A stretch of 64,000 bases of DNA from Paraburkholderia phenoliruptrix (GTDB lineage Bacteria > Pseudomonadota > Gammaproteobacteria > Burkholderiales > Burkholderiaceae). This document shows positions 1 through 8,643 of this stretch, piece after piece (position 1 is the first letter of the stretch; each line of letters begins with the position of its first letter). The notes under the pieces are model-generated. The model ran no database searches, had not been told where the DNA came from, and saw nothing but the letters and a program-made list of their open reading frames with translations. The position numbers were made by a program, and so were the translations under genes. Where the stretch lies: the NCBI RefSeq assembly GCF_019511605.1, contig NZ_JAEUAV010000006.1, positions 224,130-288,129 of the forward strand. The letters are read 5' to 3'.

Positions 1-878
1 GGAAGCCACACGAAGTTCGACACGGCGACACACAGCGTGACCAGCAGACTGTCCGCGGTGCTCAAGTGCAGGACGGTCTTGCCGAAAGTCGGCGCATAGA
101 CCGTGATGAGATAGAAGCTCGCGGTGGTCATTGCGACCAGCATCATGCCGGCAATCACCACGGCCCAGTTCTGCCCCAGTGTGCGGAACACTTCGCCCAT
201 GCTCGGGCGATGCCGGCGCGCCTTGAACTCCTGCGTCTCCTCCAGATTACGGCGCAGCAGGAAGATGAACGGCACGATCATGCATCCGACGAAGAACGGA
301 ACGCGCCAGCCCCAGGCCGCAATGGCGGACGCGTCGAGCCACTGGTTGAGCGCAAAGCCGAGGCCCGCGGCGACGACAATCGCCACCTGCTGGCTTGCCG
401 ACTGCCAGCTCGTGAAGAAACCCTTGCGGCCGGGCGTCGCCATTTCGGCGAGATACACCGACACGCCGCCCAGCTCGGCGCCTGCGGAGAAGCCTTGCAG
501 CAGCCGGCCCACCAGCACCAGCGCGGGCGCCAGAAGGCCGATTGTCGAGTAGCCCGGTACGAACGCAATCAGGATCGTGCCGCTCGCCATGATGGAGAGC
601 GTGACGATCAGGCCCTTGCGGCGGCCCACGTCGTCGATGTACGCGCCGAGCACGATCGCGCCCAGCGGCCGCATCAGGAAACCGGCGCCGAAGACGGCGA
701 ACGTCATCATCAACGAGGCGAATTCGCTGCCGGACGGAAAAAAGACGCCGGCAATCTGCGTCGCATAGAAACCAAAGAGAAAGAAATCGAACTGCTCGAG
801 GAAATTCCCGGCGGTCACGCGGAAAACCGCCGCGGCCTTGGAACGTCCGGGCGCAAGAGTGGAAGGCGAGGGGTGCAT
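1..878 (-). CDS. MFS citrate/tricarboxylate-type proton symporter, partial at window edge
   Basis: A metabolite:H+ symporter of the major facilitator superfamily in the inner membrane, cut off at its C-terminal side by the window start. The 292 visible residues begin [19 protein letters not shown]. Family signatures are the N-terminal [20 protein letters not shown], the loop [10 protein letters not shown] after the second or third helix, and [15 protein letters not shown] in helix 4. These are typical of the CitA/TcuC citrate and tricarballylate branch. The start at 878 is chosen because GGAG lies 8 nt upstream. An inverted repeat about 100-130 bp upstream may be its operator. The substrate is inferred from family resemblance only; other di- or tricarboxylates are possible. 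Confidence 0.85.
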   Translation of the reverse strand, partial: MHPSPSTLAPGRSKAAAVFRVTAGNFLEQFDFFLFGFYATQIAGVFFPSGSEFASLMMTFAVFGAGFLMRPLGAIVLGAYIDDVGRRKGLIVTLSIMASGTILIAFVPGYSTIGLLAPALVLVGRLLQGFSAGAELGGVSVYLAEMATPGRKGFFTSWQSASQQVAIVVAAGLGFALNQWLDASAIAAWGWRVPFFVGCMIVPFIFLLRRNLEETQEFKARRHRPSMGEVFRTLGQNWAVVIAGMMLVAMTTASFYLITVYAPTFGKTVLHLSTADSLLVTLCVAVSNFVWL

Positions 879-967
879 CGATGTGTCTCCTGAAATCCTG
901 CAACATGCGGTGGTCCGCACTTTGCCGTTTCAGGAATGATGTCTTGTCGCCGGCAAAACGATAAGTG

Positions 968-1007
968 CAATCTTTCGAACGATTGATGTTGGCTGGTTAT
1001 CAATCGT
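968..1007. promoter_or_regulatory. Operator-like inverted repeats upstream of the MFS gene
   Basis: ACGATTGAT (979-987) and ATCAATCGT (999-1007) form a perfect 9-bp inverted repeat with an 11-nt spacer. A further CAATC at 968-972 makes a second, shorter dyad with GATTG at 981-985. The array of three CAATC/GATTG half-sites sits about 90-130 bp upstream of the transporter start, a normal place for an activator or repressor. No regulator gene for it is visible in the window. Confidence 0.45.
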
Positions 1008-1103
1008 GGGCGGTATGCGCACTGCCCGGCGGCTTGTCCGGCGCCATTTTTTTCTAGCGGCGGCGCGTTGCGCGGCAACCCCGTTCTGCCGCGCAACGGC
1101 TCC

Positions 1104-1439
1104 TCACTGTGCGGTCGATGCAGCCGTGTCCGACGCCCCCTTCGCATGTGCGCCGCTTTGTGGCATTCGCGTGGGCGCGGTCGTCGACTTGCCGCCTTTC
1201 GACATGGAGCTCGAGCCGCCTGCACCGCCCGCACCGCCTGTATTGGGCGGATTCATGCCCGCACCGCCCTGGCCCGCACCATTGGCCCCGTTCACGCCGG
1301 CGCCGCCTGCGCCAACGCTCGTGCCGCCGCTGCCGCTACCGCCCCCGCCGCCACCGCCGCCCGCACCTTGTGCGAATGCCGTGCCGGCCAATGCCAGCAC
1401 ACACGCCGAGCAAAGCACTGCTTTCTGTACCGTCTTCAT
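1104..1439 (-). CDS. Small secreted glycine-rich protein
   Basis: A 111-residue protein with a clear Sec signal peptide (MKTVQKAVLCSACVLALAG, cleavage likely after AFA), so it is exported. The mature part is low complexity: a Gly/Ser/Ala-rich block with a run of eight glycines, then a Lys/Ser/Thr-rich tail ending STAQ. No catalytic domain is seen. The start at 1439 is preferred over upstream in-frame codons because GGGAGG lies just before it and the signal peptide begins there. It is transcribed alone, between the citrate-type transporter and the PRC-barrel gene. Function unknown; similar small Gly-rich exported proteins are frequent in Burkholderia relatives. Confidence 0.65.
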   Translation of the reverse strand: MKTVQKAVLCSACVLALAGTAFAQGAGGGGGGGGSGSGGTSVGAGGAGVNGANGAGQGGAGMNPPNTGGAGGAGGSSSMSKGGKSTTAPTRMPQSGAHAKGASDTAASTAQ

Positions 1440-1505
1440 GCTTACCTCCCTCGATAGAACCAACGCCGGCCCGCCTCCGCGCAGGCCGGCAATCATGGTC
1501 AGATT

Positions 1506-1973
1506 TCAGATGTCGCCCGCAGGCAGGTCTTGCGCGCCGCGCGTGGATGACCAGTACGGGTCGCGGTTGTAGTACTGATGGATGGTGGCGCCCCACGTCG
1601 CATCCGCCATTGAAGGCCAGTGATCCTTGTCGAAGCCTGGATCGTCCTTGATGCGTTGCGCGTCGATGCTTACACGAAAGCACTTCGCGTCGGTATCCAG
1701 CGTGAGTGCATTCCAGGGTATCGCATGCAGGTTGGCGCCCATGCCCAGAAAACCGCCTTCGGACAGCACCGCATAGGCAATCCTGCCGCTGCGCACGTCG
1801 AGCATGATGTCGGAAATCTTGCCGACGTCTTCTCCGTCCGATGAAATGACCTGCGTGTCGTCGAGGGTCGCCGCCGCCATGACCTCCGGTCCCGGGCCTT
1901 CTCCGACGCCACTGCCGACAATGTCCGCACCACCCGCGCCCGATGCAGTGCCTTGCGGGTCTAATGTGCTCAT
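1506..1973 (-). CDS. PRC-barrel domain protein
   Basis: A 155-residue soluble protein. After a Gly/Ala-rich N-terminus of about 35 residues comes one PRC-barrel: TQVISSDGEDVGKISDIMLD, then RIAYAVLSEGGFLGMG and a HAIPW motif, the usual order of this beta-barrel. PRC-barrels occur in ribosome maturation (RimM), photosynthetic reaction centre subunit H and many small stress-associated proteins; this one belongs to the last, poorly characterised group. The C-terminal HQYYNRDPYW region is common in such proteobacterial proteins. The start at 1973 has GGAGG 6 nt upstream; a longer reading frame to about 2525 lacks support. Function unknown, possibly stress or envelope related. Confidence 0.75.
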   Translation of the reverse strand: MSTLDPQGTASGAGGADIVGSGVGEGPGPEVMAAATLDDTQVISSDGEDVGKISDIMLDVRSGRIAYAVLSEGGFLGMGANLHAIPWNALTLDTDAKCFRVSIDAQRIKDDPGFDKDHWPSMADATWGATIHQYYNRDPYWSSTRGAQDLPAGDI

Positions 1974-2191
1974 GATGTCCTCCACGTTTAATAGGTGTGG
2001 ACGTTGACCCGCAACGACTATGCCCGCGCTGGCACAGCCGCGCGTGCCGACATGAGGCGCGCCATTGAGCGCTGCTAAGCGCCGGCGAGCGCAGTTGAGA
2101 ACAGACAATGCGAAGAGCGCGTAAAGATTTCTAGCGGTCGGAACGAGGCTACGCGACCTGCAAGCGCGCCGATTGAATTCCACCGGCCGCG

Positions 2192-3115
2192 CTAGAGCGC
2201 CACGCTTTCGAGCCGCGCCGCGAGAAACTCGACGAAAAGACGCGTGCGCGCCGGCAGGCGCCGCGTGGGCAGCCACAGCGCCTGCAGCGGCAGTGGCGAC
2301 AGCTCGTAGTCGGTCAGAATCAATTCCACGCGCCGCTGCTGCACCAGTTCGCCGATCTGCCAGTACGCCGCCCGGCCGATGCCAAGGCCGCTCACCACCG
2401 CCTCGTTGATGGCCGCCGTGCTGTTGCTTTCGAAGCGGCCGCGCACCTGTACCGCTTCCTCCTCGCCGCGTTTGCTGCGGTAGCGCCACAGCGATGCCTC
2501 CGGCAAAGCGGAGCGGACCACGCAATCGTGCTGCTTCAGATCCGCGGGCCGCAGCGGACGCCCGCGCGCCTCGAGGTAAGCCGGCGACGCGAACGTGACT
2601 CGGCGTATCGTGCCGAGCCGCCGTGCAACAAGATTCGAGTCAGGGGTTTCGCCAATGCGGATCGTGACATCCGCGCCGCTGGTTGCCGGGTCGTCGTACT
2701 CTTCCGACAAATCCAGCGACGCCGTGAGCTGCGGATAACGCGCGAGAAATGCCGCAAGCAGCGGCGCGATATAACGCGGCCCGAACAGCGTCGGCCCGCA
2801 GATGCGCAAGCGCCCCGACACTGTGGTCGCGTATTCCGCGAGTTCGGCGCGCGCCATCGCCAGATCGGCGAGCACCTGCTTGACGCGCGCATAGAACTGC
2901 TCGCCTGGCGTGGTCAAACGGCACTGGCGCGTGGTGCGCGCGACCAGCAAGGTGCCGGCTTCGCGCTCGAGTACCTGCAGCGAACGGCTAACCGCCTGCA
3001 ACGAGCGGTCGAGCCGCCGGGCCGCGCCGGTCAGGTTGCCTTCCTCGGCAATCGCGACGAACACTTCCAGGTCGCGCAGCGATCCATTATCCATTTTTGC
3101 GGGAGAAAGAGTCAT
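2192..3115 (-). CDS. LysR-family transcriptional regulator
   Basis: A 307-residue LysR-type regulator. The winged helix-turn-helix is at about residues 10-68 (LRDLEVFVAIAEEGNLTGAA, then RLDRSLQAVSRSLQVLE), and the rest is the periplasmic-binding-protein-like effector domain. GGGAGG lies 4-5 nt before the chosen start; a second ATG (MDNGSL) seven codons in is possible. It is divergent from the MFS gene at 3185 with a spacer of only 69 bp, so it probably controls that gene and its own promoter. The effector ligand is unknown. Confidence 0.85.
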   Translation of the reverse strand: MTLSPAKMDNGSLRDLEVFVAIAEEGNLTGAARRLDRSLQAVSRSLQVLEREAGTLLVARTTRQCRLTTPGEQFYARVKQVLADLAMARAELAEYATTVSGRLRICGPTLFGPRYIAPLLAAFLARYPQLTASLDLSEEYDDPATSGADVTIRIGETPDSNLVARRLGTIRRVTFASPAYLEARGRPLRPADLKQHDCVVRSALPEASLWRYRSKRGEEEAVQVRGRFESNSTAAINEAVVSGLGIGRAAYWQIGELVQQRRVELILTDYELSPLPLQALWLPTRRLPARTRLFVEFLAARLESVAL

Positions 3116-3184
3116 TTTTCCTCCCGATTATCTATCAGGTCGGCGCGAGTAGCATACGCAGCATCGACCTCACGGAGTCCGCGC

Positions 3185-4435
3185 ATGTCTCACAACGAAG
3201 AAAGCGCTGCCGCTGCTGCTGCGCCCGCGTCGGTCGCCACGCGCCCCTACGCGATTGCAGTCGGCATTGCGGTGCTCGGCTTGTACGCTTCGCAGGCGCT
3301 CGTGAACGATCTCGCCACATCGGTCGGGCTCGGCGCGTGGGCCAACATGGTGACCATGCTCACCTTGACCGGCTACGCCGCCGGGTTGCTGCTTCTCGTG
3401 CCGCTCGTCGACCTGTTGCCGAACAGGCGGCTCATTATCGCGACGCTCGGCGCGCAGGTGCTGTCGCTCGCCGTGCTTGCGGCTTCGCGCGATCCGGTAG
3501 CCTTCCTCGCCGCGTCGTTTTGCGTCGGCCTGACCTCGAGCGCGATCCAGATGCTTGTGCCGGTCGTCGCATCGCAAGCGCCGGAGGCCGAGCGCGGCCG
3601 CGTGGTCGGCGACGTGATGAGCGGGCTGATGGTCGGCGTGTTGCTGTCGCGGCCGGCGGCGAGCCTGATCGCTGGCGCCTTCGGATGGCGCAGCTACTAT
3701 GCGATCGACGCCGCCGCGCTCGCCGCGATGTCCGCGTGGCTCTGGACGCATCTGCCCGAGCGGCGGCCGCTTCATCAAAGCTCGTATGGCGCGCTGCTCG
3801 GCTCGCTGCTGCATCTGGTCCGTGACGAACCGGTGCTGCGGCGCCGCGCGCTCTATCAAGGCTTGCTAATGGTGTCGTTCAACCTGTTCTGGACGAGCGT
3901 TGCCCTGAAGCTCGCGAACGCGCCGCTGCGGCTAGGGCATCTCGGCATCGGCCTCTTTGCGCTGGCGGGAGCGGGCAGCACGATCATCGCGCCGGTCGCG
4001 GGACGCCTCGGCGACCGTGGTCTCGACCGGCAGGCCACCATCGCCTTTCACACTATCGTGGTGGTTGCGGCCGGCATCGGCTTGCTTGGCGGCAGCGAGA
4101 GCCTGCCGCCCGCGGTATCGCTTGCGCTACTCGTGGTTGCAGCGCTGCTGCTCGATCTCGGCGTGATCGGCGATCAGGCAATGGGGCGGCGCGCGGTCAA
4201 TCTGCTGAACCCGCAGGCGCGCGGCCGGGTGAACGGCCTGTTTACCGGACTGTTTTTTGTCGGCAGTGCAATCGGTGCGCTGCTCGCCGGCCCGGCGTGG
4301 GCGCTCGGCCACTGGACCGGCATCTGCATCGCCGCGGCTGCCTTTGCGCTCACAGCCAACGTGCTGCATGTATGGCAGACCGCGCCGTCTGCGCGCTCGT
4401 CGCAAACGGGCTCGGTTGCCGACCCGCGCTGCTGA
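3185..4435 (+). CDS. MFS efflux/transport protein
   Basis: A 416-residue major facilitator with about 12 predicted membrane helices. Typical parts are TGYAAGLLLLVPLVD in helices 2-3, LPNRRLIIATL in the following loop, and AERGRVVGDVMSGLMVGVLL around helix 5, as in the arabinose-efflux/CmlA-like branch. GGAG lies 9 nt before the start; an open frame continuing much further upstream is not coding. It is followed after 33 bp by an alpha/beta hydrolase on the same strand and is divergent from a LysR regulator, suggesting a small regulated transport-plus-hydrolase unit. The substrate cannot be told from sequence. Confidence 0.82.
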   Translation: MSHNEESAAAAAAPASVATRPYAIAVGIAVLGLYASQALVNDLATSVGLGAWANMVTMLTLTGYAAGLLLLVPLVDLLPNRRLIIATLGAQVLSLAVLAASRDPVAFLAASFCVGLTSSAIQMLVPVVASQAPEAERGRVVGDVMSGLMVGVLLSRPAASLIAGAFGWRSYYAIDAAALAAMSAWLWTHLPERRPLHQSSYGALLGSLLHLVRDEPVLRRRALYQGLLMVSFNLFWTSVALKLANAPLRLGHLGIGLFALAGAGSTIIAPVAGRLGDRGLDRQATIAFHTIVVVAAGIGLLGGSESLPPAVSLALLVVAALLLDLGVIGDQAMGRRAVNLLNPQARGRVNGLFTGLFFVGSAIGALLAGPAWALGHWTGICIAAAAFALTANVLHVWQTAPSARSSQTGSVADPRC

Positions 4436-4468
4436 ACACCGCCCCTTCCCACTCGAGGAAAACCGATC

Positions 4469-5347
4469 ATGGACGCAACCCGCTCTACCTTCCGCTACGA
4501 GACCGTCAACGTCGATGGTGTCGACATGTTCTATCGCGAGGCCGGTCCCAAAAACGCGCCGACCGTCCTGCTGTTGCACGGCTTTCCCTCGTCTTCGCGA
4601 ATGTACGAACCGCTGATGCCGTTTCTCGCGCCGGAGCTGCACCTCGTGGCGCCCGACTATCCCGGCTTCGGCAGCAGCGCGACGCCCGCGCCTGAACGCT
4701 ATGCGTACACGTTCGAGAATCTCGCCCGTTCCATCCAGCTGTTCACCGACGCGCTGCATCTCGACCGCTACGTTCTGTTCATGGCGGACTACGGCGGCCC
4801 GGTAGGACTCCGCCTTGCAATGGCGCGCCCGGAAAAGGTGATGGGCATGGTGATCCAGAACGCGGTTGCGCACGAGGAAGGACTCGGGCCCCTGTGGGAA
4901 ACGCGCAAGGCATTCTGGCAAGACCGTGCGCAGCACGAGGCGAGCTTGCGGGCCAACCTTGCCTCGCCGGATGCGTTGAAGCTGCGGCACGTAGGCACGA
5001 GCCCCAATCAACACCGCTACGATCCGGACAACTGGCGCGACGAAGAACATTTCCTCGCACGCCCCGGACAGGCAGCCATACAAACCGACCTCTTCTACGA
5101 TTACCGCACGAATCTGCAAGCGTATCCGCGCTGGCAGGCCTGGCTGCGCGAGCATCGGCCGCCCATGCTCGTGACCTGGGGCAAGTATGATCCGTCGTTC
5201 ACGGTAGCGGGCGCGCATGCATATCAGCGCGATGTTCCGGATGCCGAAGTACATGTGCTCGAAGCAGGCCACTTCGCACTTGAAGAAGCAAGCGACGAGA
5301 TCGCGGCATTGACGCGGCGTTTCGTGCAACGGGTGGCGGCCCGCTGA
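4469..5347 (+). CDS. Alpha/beta hydrolase, haloalkane dehalogenase/epoxide hydrolase-like
   Basis: A 292-residue soluble alpha/beta hydrolase. LLLHGFPSSSRMYE is the oxyanion-hole HGxP loop. The nucleophile elbow is MADYGGPVG, so the nucleophile is Asp rather than Ser, as in haloalkane dehalogenases and epoxide hydrolases. The acid is probably the Asp in WGKYDPSF and the histidine is in EAGHFALEE. It sits 33 bp behind the MFS gene with GAGGAAA before the start, so the two are likely co-transcribed. The Asp nucleophile argues against simple esterase activity. Halide- or epoxide-specific residues were not resolved, so the reaction is a family-level inference. Confidence 0.82.
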   Translation: MDATRSTFRYETVNVDGVDMFYREAGPKNAPTVLLLHGFPSSSRMYEPLMPFLAPELHLVAPDYPGFGSSATPAPERYAYTFENLARSIQLFTDALHLDRYVLFMADYGGPVGLRLAMARPEKVMGMVIQNAVAHEEGLGPLWETRKAFWQDRAQHEASLRANLASPDALKLRHVGTSPNQHRYDPDNWRDEEHFLARPGQAAIQTDLFYDYRTNLQAYPRWQAWLREHRPPMLVTWGKYDPSFTVAGAHAYQRDVPDAEVHVLEAGHFALEEASDEIAALTRRFVQRVAAR

Positions 5348-5508
5348 ACTACGCACGTGCGCGCGGCGGCTCACCCGTTGCAGCGGTGCGGCCACGGCTA
5401 TTGACTCGCAGTCCTCGATTAAAAAATTGATGTAGCGCTCGCTTTATTGTCCTTGTCAGATAGCTACCAGAGCACGCTTTTCTGACAGCCAAATAACGAG
5501 CCGCCCAG

Positions 5509-6387
5509 ATGCGCACTGCGTTTACCGATACGGTCGAGCAGAGCTTCCCCACGCTCACGCCTACTGCCAAGCGCATTGCCGCGTACATGCTGGCGAATCT
5601 CGACCGTCTCGGTCTTGAAACGGCCGACCAGATCGCGCAGCAAACAGGCACGAGCGGCATTTCGGTGGGCCGCTTTCTGCGCAGTGTCGGCTATCGCAAT
5701 CTGGACGATCTGAAACGCGAGCTGCGCGGTACGTCAACGCGCCCCTGGTTCATTACGGACCGTCTCGAGGAATATCGCAGCGAGCGTCCCCTCGACGATT
5801 CGCAAAGTCCAGGCCGTCAACGGGCCGCACTCGCGCGGTCGCTGGAACTGGAAACGGAGGCGGTACGCTATGTGTACGGCCTCGCAGAAGGCGAAGCGTT
5901 CGGCTGCGTGGCAGACCGCGTGGCCACTGCGGATGCGGTCTATATCGTCGGCATTCAGTCGACGCGTGGCATATCGAACGCGTTCTTCAGTTACCTCGAA
6001 TATCTGCGGCCGCGCGTGTTCTACTCGGACGGCATGTCGGGTTCGTATGTGGATTCACTGAACTCCGAATTTGCCTCGCCGTATCTGATCGTGACCGACA
6101 CACGCGCCTATTCGCGCATCGCGCGCCGCTTTTGCGAAGCCGCGGCACAGCGCAGCATCGCGTTTGCGCTCGTCACCGACATTTACTGCCCGTGGGCACG
6201 CGACTTCAACTGCGACCTGTTGCAAGTGAAAACGGATGTCGGCCAGTTCTGGGACTCGCTTGCGCCGCTCACCTGTCTTTTCAATCTGCTGCTGACCTCG
6301 ATAGTCGAGCGCCTAGGCCCCGCCATCGACGAGCGCGTTGCCCGCAATCGCGAACTGCAGCACGAGCTCGATCAATTCGAATTCTGA
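5509..6387 (+). CDS. RpiR/MurR-family transcriptional regulator (HTH + SIS)
   Basis: A 292-residue RpiR-type regulator. The N-terminal HTH_6 domain (about residues 10-85) includes LTPTAKRIAAYMLAN and GTSGISVGRFLRSVGYRNLD. It is followed by a SIS sugar-isomerase-like domain (about 115-260) that normally binds phosphosugars. It lies 2 bp ahead of the dipeptidase gene, so it heads the ddp-type operon and probably regulates it. A SIS domain next to D-Ala-D-Ala catabolism suggests that the signal is a cell-wall amino-sugar phosphate, as for MurR and MurNAc-6P, but this is inference. The start is by position; the Shine-Dalgarno is weak. Confidence 0.85.
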   Translation: MRTAFTDTVEQSFPTLTPTAKRIAAYMLANLDRLGLETADQIAQQTGTSGISVGRFLRSVGYRNLDDLKRELRGTSTRPWFITDRLEEYRSERPLDDSQSPGRQRAALARSLELETEAVRYVYGLAEGEAFGCVADRVATADAVYIVGIQSTRGISNAFFSYLEYLRPRVFYSDGMSGSYVDSLNSEFASPYLIVTDTRAYSRIARRFCEAAAQRSIAFALVTDIYCPWARDFNCDLLQVKTDVGQFWDSLAPLTCLFNLLLTSIVERLGPAIDERVARNRELQHELDQFEF

Positions 6388-6389
6388 CC

Positions 6390-6956
6390 ATGACCGACAC
6401 CCCTCGTTTGATACACATTACGCGCGACTCGCATCGTGTGGACATCGACCTTGTCTACGCGACGCCACGCAACTTTACCGGCAAGCCGATCTACCGTGAA
6501 GCGCATTGCCTGCTGCTCGAGCCCGCCGAAGCCGCACTGCGCAAGGCCGTGGAGCTGGCTGAGAGCATCGGCATGCGGCTGCGCATTTTCGACGCCTACC
6601 GGCCGCCGCAAGCACAACAGATGTTATGGGATTTCCTGCCCGACCCGACGTACATCGCCGAATTGGGCCGCGGCTCGAATCACAGCCGGGGGACGGCCGT
6701 CGATCTCACGCTGATCGGCGGCGACGGCCAGGAACTGGACATGGGCACGGGCTTCGACGAGATGGTGAAAGCCTCCGAGCACTTCCACCACGGCCTGCCG
6801 CAGCACGTGCAGCGCAACCGCCTGCTGTTGCTCGGCCTGATGCACGCAGCCGGCTTTACGCACATTGCAAGCGAATGGTGGCACTACGAACTGCCCGGCT
6901 CGCGCGCGCTGCCCGTCATCGACAACAGCGAAAGCGGCCCGTTGAAGTTGATGTGA
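6390..6956 (+). CDS. ddpX: D-alanyl-D-alanine dipeptidase (VanX/DdpX family)
   Basis: A 188-residue zinc dipeptidase that hydrolyses D-Ala-D-Ala. The family residues are present: AYRPPQAQ carries the transition-state Arg (R71), SNHSRGTAVDLTL supplies zinc ligands H98 and D105, and SEWWHYE supplies catalytic E162 and zinc ligand H165. Length matches DdpX/VanX. No signal peptide is seen, so it should act in the cytoplasm on imported dipeptide. It starts 2 bp after the RpiR gene and precedes a complete dipeptide ABC importer, the same order as ddpXABCDF of Escherichia coli. Vancomycin-resistance genes vanA and vanH are absent, so the role is nutrient use or wall recycling. Confidence 0.92.
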   Translation: MTDTPRLIHITRDSHRVDIDLVYATPRNFTGKPIYREAHCLLLEPAEAALRKAVELAESIGMRLRIFDAYRPPQAQQMLWDFLPDPTYIAELGRGSNHSRGTAVDLTLIGGDGQELDMGTGFDEMVKASEHFHHGLPQHVQRNRLLLLGLMHAAGFTHIASEWWHYELPGSRALPVIDNSESGPLKLM

Positions 6957-7014
6957 CCCGGCAGGTTTGCGGCTGTCCGTTTGCAGGTTCTCTTCCTTTA
7001 GATACGGAGCGAGT

Positions 7015-8622
7015 ATGAATCTGGTTTTGCGCAACGCACTGGCAGCGGTCGCGGTGGTCTGCACGCTGACATTTTCCGTCACCATGACAGGCAGCGCGCT
7101 CGCCGCGACGCCGAAAGACATGCTTGTGATTGCCACGACGCTCGACGAGTTCTCGACGCTCGATCCCGGCGAAGTCTACGAACTGGTGCCTGAGGAATAC
7201 GTCGCGAACACCTACGACCGGCTGGTGCGCGTCGACCTGAAAGATCCGTCCAGATTCAATGGCGACGTCGCGCAATCCTGGACCGTGAGCCCCGATGGAC
7301 TGACGTTCACCTTCAAGCTGCGTTCGGGCCTCAAGTTTCATTCCGGCAATCCGCTCACGGCCGACGACGTAGCGTGGTCGATACAGCGCTGTGTGCTGCT
7401 CGACAAAGGCGCGGCCGCCGTGTTGCAGGGAATCGGCCTCACCAAAGACAACGCGTTGCAGAAAGTCCGCAAGATCGACGACTCGACGGTGAGCATTACC
7501 ACCGATCAGAAGTACGCGCCCACGTTCGTGCTCAACGTGCTCGGCGCGTGGCCGGCATCGGTGCTCGACAAGAAGCTGTTGATGTCGCACCAGAAAGGCA
7601 ATGACTTCGGCAACGAATGGCTGCGCACCAACGAAGCGGGCTCGGGCGCGTACAAGCTCGTCAAATGGACCGCAAACGACAGCATCATTCTGCAGAAGTA
7701 CGACGATTACCGGATGCCGCTTGCCATGAAGCGCATCGTGCTGCGCCACGTTCCCGAAGCGTCGAGCCAGCGCCTGCTGCTGGAAAACGGCGATGCCGAC
7801 GTGGCGCGCAACCTGAGCCCCGACGACCTCGCCGCGTTGACGAAGTCCAACAAGGCACACGTGAGCGCCGTGCCGCAAGCCACGCTGCTGTATCTCGGCC
7901 TGAACGTGAAGAATCCGAATCTCGCGAAGCCTGAAGTGCAGGAAGCGATGAAGTGGCTGATCGATTACAAGGGCATTCAGACGAACGTCGCAAAGACCAC
8001 CTATCAGGTGCATCAGACTTTCCTGCCGGAGGGCTTTCTCGGCGCGCTCAACAGCAACCCGTATCACCAGGACGTTGCAAAGGCGAAAGCGCTGCTTGCC
8101 AAGGCAGGTTTGCCCAACGGCTTTAACGTGACGATGGACGTGCGCAGCGCGTACCCGTACAACGAAATCGCGCAAGCCGTGCAAGCGAACCTTGCGCAAG
8201 GCGGCATCAAGGTGGAGATCATTCCCGGCGATAACAAGCAGACGCTCGCCAAGTATCGCGCACGCCAGCACGACATTTATATCGGCGAATGGTCAGCCGA
8301 CTATATCGACCCGCACAGCAACGCCCAAGGCTTTGCGTGGAATCCGGACAACTCGGACAAATCCTCGTACAAGATGCTGGCATGGCGCAATTCATGGGAC
8401 ATTCCCAATCTGACGAAAGAATCCAATGCCGCGCTGGCCGAGTCGTCTACGACGAAACGCGCAGAGCTTTATCAGACCATGCAGAAAGAGATGCTCGCGC
8501 GCTCGCCGTTCGTCATCATGTTCCAGCAGGTCTCGCAGGTGGCCATGCGGCCCGGCGTGTCCGGGCTCGAAGTCGGGCCGATCAACGACCTGGTTTCGTA
8601 CCTGCACGTGAAGAAACAATAA
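7015..8622 (+). CDS. ddpA: Dipeptide ABC transporter substrate-binding protein
   Basis: A 535-residue SBP_bac_5-type periplasmic binding protein. The signal peptide is about 30 residues (cleavage after SALA), followed by the family core, including RLVRVDLKDP, LTFTFKLRSGLKFHSG and ADDVAWSIQR. Length is normal for the DppA/OppA group. It starts 58 bp after ddpX with GGAG upstream and is followed by two permeases and two ATPases. It should deliver D-Ala-D-Ala or related dipeptides to the permease pair. Specificity is inferred from the neighbouring dipeptidase. Confidence 0.9.
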   Translation: MNLVLRNALAAVAVVCTLTFSVTMTGSALAATPKDMLVIATTLDEFSTLDPGEVYELVPEEYVANTYDRLVRVDLKDPSRFNGDVAQSWTVSPDGLTFTFKLRSGLKFHSGNPLTADDVAWSIQRCVLLDKGAAAVLQGIGLTKDNALQKVRKIDDSTVSITTDQKYAPTFVLNVLGAWPASVLDKKLLMSHQKGNDFGNEWLRTNEAGSGAYKLVKWTANDSIILQKYDDYRMPLAMKRIVLRHVPEASSQRLLLENGDADVARNLSPDDLAALTKSNKAHVSAVPQATLLYLGLNVKNPNLAKPEVQEAMKWLIDYKGIQTNVAKTTYQVHQTFLPEGFLGALNSNPYHQDVAKAKALLAKAGLPNGFNVTMDVRSAYPYNEIAQAVQANLAQGGIKVEIIPGDNKQTLAKYRARQHDIYIGEWSADYIDPHSNAQGFAWNPDNSDKSSYKMLAWRNSWDIPNLTKESNAALAESSTTKRAELYQTMQKEMLARSPFVIMFQQVSQVAMRPGVSGLEVGPINDLVSYLHVKKQ

Positions 8623-8643
8623 GCGCGCTGCGGTGTCCTGACC

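Noticed and set aside
66..893. Plus-strand open frame over the partial MFS gene
   Set aside because: The minus strand gives an excellent MFS protein that runs off the window; the plus frame is its shadow.
6390..6956. DdpX as part of a vancomycin-resistance cassette
   Set aside because: No vanH, vanA or two-component vanRS genes; the dipeptide importer context indicates catabolism.
6916..8271. Minus-strand 451-codon open frame antisense to ddpA
   Set aside because: Translation is His/Arg/Val-rich shadow sequence without domains or ribosome-binding site.
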